64,000 bases of DNA, taken from assembly GCA_034766995.1 (NCBI GenBank), contig CM068315.1:50387662-50451661 (forward strand), in the 5' to 3' direction. Numbering within the stretch: the first letter of the stretch is position 1; each line of letters begins with the position of its first letter. This stretch comes from Acanthacorydalis orientalis. Its lineage: Eukaryota > Arthropoda > Insecta > Megaloptera > Corydalidae. Below, in pieces: positions 53,601-64,000 of the stretch. Both the position numbers and the translations under genes were made by a program. The notes beneath the pieces were generated by a model that had not been told where the DNA came from, searched no databases, and saw nothing but the letters and a program-made list of their open reading frames with translations.

Positions 53601-55086
53601 TACTAGATAATTATTGAAATAACTTTTAAGTCAGTCTTTGTCAATTACTTAAATCGTTTTTTTTCGTAAAAGAATTAGCTTATACTTAAATAAAATTTTT
53701 AAATAAGTTCTTAAAAATTATTGTACTATTTGTGAATAACCTGATTTTTTTTTAATTCATTCACATTCATAAATACACATAAAATGTTTTTATTAAATAA
53801 CTTGTCTATTAACGGAAATGAAAGTAAAAAATATACTGTTATTCATTTAATAATATATATTTATAAGTTATTTATATTTCAATAAAACTTTCTGACAAGA
53901 AAAAATTATTACAAATTTTATTTAAATCACAGATACGCCACTGATCACAGACGCATTAGTATTTTCAATTCTTTTTTTGTCAAAGACAATGTTCGATCAG
54001 GTAAATAGAACAGACCTCAATTCAACAGATAGAAGAAAGGAAGCAATAGACGAAATTGTTTAGTGTGATGAAGTTCACATTTACATGATCACGAAGAAGT
54101 TTCTTTCATTAGATGTAGAGAGTTGGAAAATAAAGTTGATACGTTTAAATGTTTCCTAACTTTGTCATTTTGTACTTAGTGGAAATAGAAAAAACTAATA
54201 GACTGAATTGTTTTTTTCAACCAGTTAGTTTAAGTAATGAATAGCTTTTTTTATTTGTTGAAAAAATAAGATTCAAAACTACAATATATATATATATATA
54301 TATATATTGTAAAACTATAAATTAACTAAAAACTAACATGATTTTTTAAATAACAATTCATAAAATACTATGTATTTAAAATAAAAATGAACATAATATA
54401 AAAATATTAATTGACATAGCTATAATTATACAGACACGTATTACACATTTCTACTTTATTGGAACATAAAAACAAACATACTCTTATATATGATTTTTAC
54501 ATATAATATACCGAAGTTAAATCATAATGTTCAAAATACGGAAATTAGCACATATGATCTATATAACGAATAAATGAAAGGTATAAAATATTAAAAAATA
54601 TTTCAAGAAATATGTTTATAAGCAAAATAATTAATAATATATGATTAATAAATTTTAAATTTACCAATATTTTTTATCTGTCAAGAAAGTGTTTTTAACC
54701 ATGACTTTTTAAACATATAATTCCTATAAGAAATTTAAAAGTTTAAATTATTTACAGTATAATACTTCTGCTAAAATTATATTAGTAATATCCTATTAGG
54801 TATAAGTAATTGAGAAAGTATATTGTATAAAACTAGTTATGAAAATTCAAACTTTTTGTATATTCCGATATTACATTATAGAATTGTATATGTTTTCATA
54901 TATATATATATATATACATACATATAACAAAACTACATTGTCATGAAAATCTCTCGGTTAGAGCTAACTTTAGAAAAACAGGAAGGAAACAGTAAGCGGT
55001 TTTCTAAGAAATATCTCATTCAGACTGATCAGCAAACATTGTTAAATATTTTATAGTACTTATCTTCGTCAATCAATAAATACAAC

Positions 55087-55144
<58 letters not shown>

Positions 55145-55380
55145 TGTAAACAAGATCTATTATATTTATGTAATATAAAATCAATTATATATATATATAT
55201 TAAAATTCCATTTTGATATTATGCTAAAAAGTTGAAACAAATATAATTATCCACGATTACAAATTATACAAAAATCTTTCGATAACAAAATGACTTTCGG
55301 CAAAATAAGGATTAAAATGAAGTAAAAAGGACCAATAATAATAAGAGACAACCATTGAGATACAACCAATACGATCAACG
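50601..55380. other. AT-rich intronic stretch
   Basis: No gene recognised. Short (TA)n tracts lie at 53105-53124, 54283-54307, 54899-54917 and 55090-55141. Apart from a slightly less AT-biased patch at 53990-54120 with no recognisable frame, I see nothing in it. Confidence 0.6.
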
Positions 55381-55467
55381 AAACTAGGACATAGTCAAAA
55401 TCACGCTAAAATTCTTTTTTCCCTGTTCACTTGCCGACTGTTACAACATTGATGTCGTGCGGATATA

Positions 55468-55497
55468 TGACGTCATTCATCTGTTCCAGTGACGTCA
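55468..55497. promoter_or_regulatory. Tandem CRE (TGACGTCA) sites
   Basis: Two perfect copies of the palindrome TGACGTCA, at 55468-55475 and 55490-55497, 22 bases centre to centre (about two turns of the helix). They sit in a short stretch of more balanced composition (55430-55510). TGACGTCA is the full cAMP-response element bound by CREB/ATF bZIP dimers. Two exact 8-mers so close together in such AT-rich DNA are unlikely by chance. The target gene is unknown; Shab is one possibility. Confidence 0.55.
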
Positions 55498-55579
55498 CAT
55501 TCTACCACATACACACGTTATGAGTGATAATTTATCATCGTACTTCCAAATAATCGCTAACTAGTCCCTTATATTATGT

Positions 55580-55639
<60 letters not shown>

Positions 55640-57266
55640 TAACAATTTTAATTGTTTTCAACAATAACTAGTTAAAATAATTCAATGATTCAAAAATTCT
55701 AGTCTTACTATTTACAACTAAACTGTAATAATATTCAGAAACGTAATTCATACAATAATGAAAAGAACTTTTAATAAAACTTTCGATCAAATTTACTATA
55801 TAAAATATTAAAACTAAATTTAAATCATAATTTTTTAATCGATTTACATCTCTCACTTGCTCTTTATTACTCTATTTATTATATATATATATATATATAT
55901 TAAATATTTTTTCAATAAATTACATAAACAAATTTGCACACTTCATACTATAGATAAGTAGACCGAAGTTATTAATTATAACTAATTTACTAATTACTCA
56001 CATTCTAATTTGCTTAATTGATTAAATTACAATGTCGCGTCAATAATTTATCTACTCTTAATTAATATTATCGGAAAATAATTTTCTTGAAACAAAATAT
56101 TTCATCTAAAAATTTTATTTGAGAGACATACACATGTGAAATTATTTCTTTGTGATATACACATATAATGGAAAATGGAAGTTAGTCATTAATCTGCATC
56201 AAATTTTTACAACAGAATATATACAGTTTAAAACAGGGAAGTCGCGAAATTAATTTTTGCAAACAAATGTTTTACATTATGAATAGCCTTGAGGAAATAC
56301 AACGGGCTGTACAAACAGGGAAACACAATCCACTCCAAAGGAATACGCGGCATTTTTCAGATTAATATAGGGGTCCTCTGCAATCAAAAAATTGGGAATC
56401 GCTACTTTCAAAGAATCCTTTGATCTAGTTTAAATGGAAAAATTCAGATGTATTTACGGATTTATATATATATATATATACGTGTGTGTGTGTGTATGTG
56501 TGTATATATGTTTAGGACAGAGAGAGAGAAAGAGACAAATATGCACCTCTAACAGAAGCAATTGTTTCAAATTTTTTAAACATTCATTTATTTATTCAGT
56601 TTTTTAATAAATTTTTATTAATTGTATCATTTCATCATTACTATATTTATTATTTGTATTTTCAAATTGTATAAATCAATAATTAATTATCCACAAATTA
56701 AAATATGTTAAAATATGAGAGGTTTGTTTTTAATTTTATTTAAAGTATTTTTTTGTATAATACTACAATCGTTTACAACATTTTCAATATTCATACACTA
56801 CCCATACCACTATTTATTAATAAGTTTAATCGCTTTTTTAATGCAAAAATATATTTCAAATATAAACTCATAATATATTAATCTGCAAGCTTATGCATTA
56901 TTGTTCTTTAATATATTTTCGTTCTACTTAAATTTCGGTACTAACTCATACCATCGAAACATTTTTACAAAATTTTTACTTCTTAAAATATATTTACAAA
57001 TCAGAATTTTTTATTTATAATTAATTATTATAAGAACATTATATTTTACTAAATGTTTTTCACATTTACCCAAAAATTTCTTACAAAAGTCGAATAACTT
57101 TATAACTTGTCTATTTAAACATCTTTTAGTGGTATTTTGATTTTATATAGCATCACCCATATTTTATCAATTTCTTAACAACATTTTCATTGATATAATT
57201 TAAGAAAACAAGCAAAAGTATAAATAATAAAACTTTAATTTAATAAGAAATAAAGAAACAATTAAT

Positions 57267-57307
<41 letters not shown>

Positions 57308-57850
57308 TATACATATACATATATATATATATATACATATATATATACATATATATGAACATGTGTGTATGTTTGTAAATATGCGTGAGAGCGTATTAAG
57401 TCCATAAACCTATCTATATACCGTCACTTTCAAATCGTAATACATATATAATACATGACATGTTAATAACCAGAAACGTTAAAAAACCAAAAAAAAATAA
57501 AAAATGAACTTTAAATCCCAACCTCAGTAATCGAAGATTTATATCTCATCAATTTTAATAGAATCGAGCCTTTGTTTCTAACGGTCTTGCATTCTGTAAT
57601 GATTAATGATCTTCCGGGAATAATATCATCAATTTGATTCTTTCACACAGATTATGTCACAACTGTATTCTAGAATCATATCTGATTCTATTCTATTTAT
57701 TTAAAAGAGAATTCGGTTTGCTTTTTTACTAAAATTTAACTTAAATTTTAATAAACTATTTACGAACAACATTAATATTTTATATTACATATTAATACAA
57801 AATTTACTAACAAGATAAATGATGCAATATTTTATGAAAATGATTATAAA

Positions 57851-57916
<66 letters not shown>

Positions 57917-58530
57917 GATTAAATAATTCTTTTGTTCTCCTACTAATTATAGAAAGAATAATATTTTTCATTATCGAAGTCGAAATTTCTATCCCTTAAA
58001 CAAAATCCAATTAATGTATAACATAAAACAATAAAATATAACTGCAATTGGTGTTAAAAGATCTAAAATATTAAAAATACTTAAAGTAGTTATTAATATT
58101 AGAGAATATATATATATATATATTAAATATTTAACTGCATGCATAATAATGATTAATTAACAAATATACAAGGCACAATAATTTTTTAGAAATGAATTCG
58201 TTAATTTTGATAATTATTATTTGAATAAGATAACAGTACTTGTATTTATTGAATAACTCTAATGAACGCATTACTAATAATAAAATTAATGTGAATTCCT
58301 TGCAAACAGGTCAGAAAATTATTGTCATTTTACTATGGCAAACGTAAAACATAATAACTTAGTTATTGGCAAGAAACCATAATTATTCAAAGATCCGACC
58401 AAAAGCGTAAAATAAAAAAATAAACATTTTCTGAAAAACGCACACATAAATACGATTTCGTTATAAATATACCGATGGAAAGATCGACATCAAAAATCAA
58501 TACATAGAAGCTGTTTATTTTTACAATTAT
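55498..58530. other. AT-rich stretch with microsatellites
   Basis: (TA)n tracts lie at about 55581-55635, 55881-55901 and 56463-56480. A long compound TA/CATA block is at 57271-57356 and an (AC)n-(AT)n block at 57852-57914. A patch at 56220-56420 is slightly less AT-biased, with no gene seen. Confidence 0.6.
57852..57914. repeat. (AC)n-(AT)n compound microsatellite
   Basis: About 13 AC units followed directly by about 18 AT units. The AC-to-AT junction recurs elsewhere in the locus (for example 42633-42666 and 48371-48410). Confidence 0.95.
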
Positions 58531-58538
58531 ATCGCAAA

Positions 58539-58824
58539 CAGCTGATCAGTAACGACGACGTCATCGACGAATATCTGACGGCACAGTGGCGGCTCATTCG
58601 GTCATAAAAGATCATTGCGGACGTCGGATTTAGATCGTTGCTGAAATCTCTATTTCAAAAATAGGCGCGCGGCGTGCAAACAGCCAGCAAGAGTACAAAT
58701 CTGACTAAACGTCAAGGACATACAGTGACCGGATAGCGGGTGGTAGTGCAATAAATAAACTACATAGAAACCATTCTTGTTCTACACTTTATTCTCGAGT
58801 GGTCGTTATACACTCTTAGAACAG
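58539..58824 (+). promoter_or_regulatory. Promoter-like island with possible non-coding first exon
   Basis: About 285 bases with clearly raised GC and CpG content. In order: an E-box CAGCTG (58539-58544), a near-perfect CRE CGACGTCA (58556-58563), a TATA-like CATAAAAG (58603-58610), an inverted repeat CTATTTCAAAAATAG of MEF2-like appearance (58650-58664), GGCGCGCGGCG, and finally ACAG followed by GTCAGT, a good plus-strand donor (GT at 58825-58826). Together they suggest a plus-strand promoter and a non-coding first exon, or a distal enhancer. No reading frame is recognised. A Shab promoter would need minus-strand activity, which these signals do not support directly. Confidence 0.35.
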
Positions 58825-61800
58825 GTCAGTGTTGTCTTAGAAAACGAAATGTAGCTGTTTGTTAAGCACGTAATGACGCGCATCTAACTGAGATACATAA
58901 AGAATTATTCGTATTATACCAGGGTTCTTTCTTCTTTAGTACAAGTTTATCGCGGAAAACTTATTCTTCGACTTATTTGTTAACTTGTTGCAAAGCTCTG
59001 TTCCATTTTTCTTTCTTTGTGTTCGTATTATGCAGATGTAGAAAATATGTTTAAATACACTTCACTAAAACATAATCTAGTAAATAAACAGTCAACATCT
59101 TATAAAATTTGAACGTAGATTTATTGATTATACTATTTTTGATATAAATATCAATATATTTAAACAATAAATAATCATTATATATGTTAATTAATCTCAT
59201 AAAACTAACATTATCATTTAATGTATACTAATAGTCATTTTTAAACACTTATCTCATATTAAAGTAGCATTAAAGTTGTTCAGTAAACAATTTAATACAA
59301 TTAGGAATATTTATTTTTTTTAATATTATTAAGTGCGAATTATATTTTTTTGTTTAAATATTAAAAATTTAGTTTCTTCGAAACTCTCTATGTTTTATTT
59401 CATTTTACCCAAAATGGCTTTTCTTTATTACTTTTTCACACAAATGTAAGAAGAAAACATTACTTATTTAAACTCTTTATATTATTTACCATTGATATTC
59501 TAACTCTAAGAAGAAAAATAGCTACTTTTGTCCCCAAAATAATTATTTTTTATAAAAAGTTAATATTTTAAAAAATGCTGATTATAGAAGAACGTCCTTT
59601 ACTATTAAGAAAACATTTTGATGATTTTTCTTGTCTTTAAAGACCTTAAAGAAAATTTATAGTTTTGTCACTATAAATACTTTCATTCTTACAAACAAAT
59701 CATTCCACAAATTTCACAAAAAAAATTTGTCAATAAAAATGTTCATTTTTATTTTGCTTTACCCGCATTTGATAACAATATTTTCATTTTCAAAGCGGAG
59801 AGACTCAAAAAAAATTCATATGTAGTTTGTGATTTATTTATTAAAATAGAACTATCAAAAGCAACATTAAGCATGATTCATAACTGAAAACAAACAAGAA
59901 AATCAATTGCAGTTCAGGAAATTAATTTTTAACTCTAAAGCCATTTTAACATTTTATGTAATTTTTGTATTAATGAAATTATATTTTTATAGTAACGTCC
60001 AAATTTTAATCAAAAATCAAAATTGGCAATATCATGTCGTCAAATAATTCATCTATAAATAACAATAAACATGCACGAATATATTTTTTATAAAATAGTA
60101 TTTTTATGTGCATTTATAAAATCAGCTATTTAAACAGTACATACTCCTGTAATTTAAAAAATAATATCTCAATATTATTAAATTTTTATTATTACTTTAC
60201 GTGTATTATTATTGAATTCTTATAGAATAAATTAATTAATAGACTATTTATTTCATAAACATTAAAACATTTTTATTGTTCTACAATTCTGACTAATCAT
60301 TCAAATATTATTATTTATGAAATACTTTTAAATTAAGTGATTTAAAGAAATACTCAAAAATTAAATAACAGAATTAATTAAACAAACATCTAGAAGTAAT
60401 AGGGATGTCCCTACAAGATATAATTAAATAATAAAAAATATTTGTATAATTATTCAATTGAAGTTAAATTGTTTATCCTCTTGGAACGTTTTCCGGTAAA
60501 TATAGATTCATCAGCATTGAAAGGATTCGAAAGTTATAATCTTTTTTAAACATATTTTCTGCAAGTTACATATTATAAATCCTACGCAAATATAATTTCG
60601 GTATAACTAGTAAAAATGTCAGTATTAATAAAAAAAATATATTCTTTAATGTATACACTTCAAAAGAACTAAATTCTTTTTTAAGTGTTATCATCCGGAA
60701 CTAATATACTTAAGACCTACACAGGTGTAATTTTAACTTACTAGAGGCGTAAATACACATAAAATTTATGTACATTAAATTTTTGGAACAGTTTCAGTAA
60801 TATAAATAAATAAAAATATTTTACATCATCATAATTTAAAACTGTAAACATTTTTGAATGGTCCAGTAAATAAGACCAGATACAAACATTGAACGTTATA
60901 ATAATTGACTTAATTTTACTAAAAACTCTCTTTATTCGTAATAATTTTATAAGATGAATATATATATATATATATCAGACAAAATGAATTATATAAAAAT
61001 AATTTACTACTGAAATGTTGAAAAAATAGAGGTAGAAAATTAATTTCCTTGAAAACATTTAAAAATGGATTCCTTTCAATGAATTGTTAAAAATAACCGA
61101 ATGAAATTATTTCAAATGCCACACCTCTAAAATAACTATAATACTTAAATGTCAAAGTAGATATATTTTATACGATTTTTTTATTCTTTTAAAACGGTTC
61201 ATTTATTCTTATAATTGGTACGAATCTTTTTTATATGTAAGTATTATCGAATTAAGTATATTTTCAGTTAGTATCGTGAACTTTACTAAATTATAACATA
61301 CTTTTTCTAACTTTATAATAAATTTGTTTTTAATATATTCATATCATTAAATAGAATCTATTCACATTGTATATTAAAGCAATAACAATCGAATAAGTTT
61401 AAATTAAAAAAAGATATGATATTATCTCCAGTAACGAATATTTCAATTAGCAAAATCTTTTATAATTGAATTATACTGATAAAAACAAAAGTTCCGTTTA
61501 GAGACAAATTCATAAATACATCTGAACATTAATTTACATCGAGCACTTTCGTCAGATTTCCATATTAATAACGTGCTACAGTCTACAAATCTTTAACTCG
61601 GCAAGAAGAACTGTGAAAGTATCATTAATAAAATTCATTCCGATGTTTTTTATTACATTTGTTTAATTTAATGATATTTTGTCTTGTTGAACGATAGATG
61701 CATGATATCATTATAACTAGGAAAGTGTGCATATTTTTTTGGGCCGTAGCCAAACTTTAACATAGCAACTGACTCAGGCCATTCAGACGCCACGAAGTTA

Positions 61801-64000
61801 CAAAAGTCTATTGTTTTTCTTCTTTGTAATTCAATAACATAAATTTATGTTTCAGTGCAATATTTTTTGGACGCATAATAAGATAGTAACCGTAGAGAAC
61901 TGAGAAATTTTATTATCCTTTCAGATTTTTTTTTGTTTCTCCAAAAAAGATTTTCCTTGTAATATATTCATGAAATTACTAATTTTAATCAAAATAAAAA
62001 CATATGTAGATTTGTATATATATATATATATAATTTATTCATATTTACATACATTTATAATATAATTCAAAAACTGAGATTATTAAACAAATTTAAATAG
62101 ATATTTAACTTTTAATAATTCATAAATACAGTGATATATTTCTAATTTAAAAAAATAGAACTTTTCTTAATAAAAAATATATACCGTCTTATAAATAGTA
62201 GTTCATAAAAAATTATTTATATAATAGTTAAAACAAATCAGGACACCAAATTATTACTACATTTTTTTATTTAAACTTATCAAGCATATACACTTCTACA
62301 CATGTATACATTTATCAAACAGCTTTTAGAAAAAAAATATAAAGTCAACATTAAAGCATAAATGTTTACTTAATCGCTCTTACATTTTACGAATAACAGT
62401 TTACAACAAAAAAATATTGTACAAAATATATCTGAAATTTACCCTCGTTTCCGATCATTTTAACAAATTGTACATCTGTCATACATTTTGACGTACTTGG
62501 TTTCCGAAGGTAAGTTCGTCAGTTAGATCTCAACATGCTAATTTGTTAAGTTTTGAATAATTATGTTAATAAATATATGAAGCATATAAATGAAACATAT
62601 ACAATGCATGATATATTAATATTACATACAAAAACCTGATACATGCATAACATTTCAAATACTATTCTAACATCGAATCATTTTATAAATATAGTAAAAA
62701 ATATCTCACATATTTCACTGTTTTTTTTTAAATTCTTTTTAAACTGTACTTCATGTTTCATTGATAATAATTAATAAACTGAAGAACTGAACCATTATAT
62801 CTCCCTTAAACCGAATAAAATTACATTTGAACTTAATGAAAAAAGTTTCATAATTTCCTCTAAAAAAAAGTTTTTTTTTCAATTAATACACAGTTATTTC
62901 ATATACATTTTTACTTTTCTACAAGAGTTTCGACCGTTTTTTAGACAGTTTTATTGAAATTAAATTTAATTTCAATTGATATATATATAAGTTATATATA
63001 TAAAACTTCATTTCATAAGAATATCATTGACTCTTGCATTAAAAAAAAACACATTCATATGAAACATATTTTATGATTATCCTTTTTGCGTTTTATATAC
63101 ACTCAGAACTAAGTTCAACGCTATAAATATCTAAACAAAACAGAAAATACCACGTTTACAATTTGACATGTTCTATAATTATTTACAAGAGACTAAAAGG
63201 TCGCCTGACTAATATTGTGATTAATAATAGATCATGAAATATCACTACTACATTGTACTCTCTGTTATGTGTAGAGATAGAATTTGATATTATGAACTTG
63301 ATTTGAAGTCATGGTTTCTTCAATAAGTACGAATTAAAACATTAATTTCTAATAATACATGATTTATTTTTTTGTGTAATTTTTAATTTACTACAGATAG
63401 ATTTACTATAGATTTAAAAAAATAAATCCAAACTTTTCTCTGTCAAAACTTCGGTGTTTAATAACTTTTTGTTCTTTAAAAAAAGTTAATGAATGCATCA
63501 TTTCTATGCAGTTTATTTTTTGATCCTGACAAATATTTTAGACTTAATGAACTCTTAAACTTACAGAAATTATTTTCAAAGTAAAATTGTTATTTTACAG
63601 TCAATGTCTCAAAAATATATAAACGACATAGCACAAAGAGAACTTAAAAAAAAATGATTATAAATGATGAAAAAACTATAAATGAAAGAAATATATTTTA
63701 AAATTACGAACAAATGTTATTACAGTCGCGATTAAACTACTGCAAAAAACTAAATTAAAGTCACAATTTTATCATGAAAAGTATATAAATATAACATAAA
63801 TTTTATAGAGTCAACTGACATTAAAAGTTAATGTTTTAAGAAAATAGCTTGCATATATTGCAGCCAATAAAAAGTTTATGCTAATATTATTCATAAAGAT
63901 TTAATAATTGGCATATAGATGTTTATGATTGGAAATATACTGATTTTACTATATCTTAGACACGAACAAACACATTTAAGTACACAACTGCAAAAACACA
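58825..64000. other. AT-rich stretch, no gene seen
   Basis: Uniformly AT-rich with few microsatellites (short TA tracts at 60958-60975 and 62016-62031), clearly poorer in them than the left part. CGAAG followed by GTAAGTT at about 62505-62516 is a perfect plus-strand donor consensus without a recognisable exon. A less AT-biased patch lies at 61735-61800. I recognise no gene, RNA or transposon. Confidence 0.55.

Noticed and set aside
57271..57914. Regular repeats considered as a CRISPR-like or satellite array
   Set aside because: They are simple dinucleotide microsatellites with no unique spacers and no longer monomer.

Overview
The window is eukaryotic, very AT-rich nuclear DNA, most likely from an insect. 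The only protein-coding exon I recognise with confidence belongs to Shab, the Kv2-type voltage-gated potassium channel. It lies on the minus strand at 1485-2237, with a splice donor at its 3' end and a splice acceptor upstream of its start codon. The rest reads as intronic or intergenic sequence: dozens of long (TA)n tracts and a set of decayed DNA transposons. Strong AT bias plus several mariner lineages fits several insect groups, including some Hymenoptera, but the sequence does not settle the order.

Layout. 1-1463 is the start of the intron downstream of the Shab exon. 1485-2354 is that exon: 251 codons (N-terminal tail plus T1 tetramerisation domain) and a GC-rich leader. If the acceptor at 2355-2356 is real, sequence to the right is an upstream intron that may be very long, because no further Shab exon is recognisable. 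From about 5.3 to 46.4 kb there are transposon fossils: a mariner of the rosa-like (DD41D spacing) type at 5298-6580; mariner fragments near 7.9, 14.5, 23.1, 25.4 and 33.1 kb; a nearly complete DD34-type mariner with both terminal repeats at 27554-28783; a second rosa-like mariner near 38-39 kb; a short non-autonomous element at 39920-40100; an internally deleted pogo/Tigger-like element at about 41915-42602; and a non-autonomous Helitron at 45924-46435. A 420-bp piggyBac-like element is nested inside the 33-kb mariner. Every transposase has stops, frameshifts, deletions or a changed catalytic residue, so none looks active.

From 46.4 to 64 kb I recognise no transposon. A few patches of more balanced composition stand out from the AT background: 12.2-12.5, 16.2-16.4, 49.6-50.6, 55.4-55.5 (two perfect TGACGTCA palindromes) and 58.5-58.8 kb (promoter-like, with a consensus splice donor). 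These are the best candidates for promoters, non-coding first exons or enhancers of Shab or of an embedded gene. A TATA box followed by a short signal-peptide-like reading frame at 26.3 kb may be the first exon of a small secreted-peptide gene.

I found no CRISPR array, rRNA, convincing tRNA or bacterial-type operon, and nothing I can defend as a new biological system. The most informative structures are the nested transposon, the link between the small element at 39.9 kb and the neighbouring rosa-like mariner, and the isolated regulatory-looking islands.
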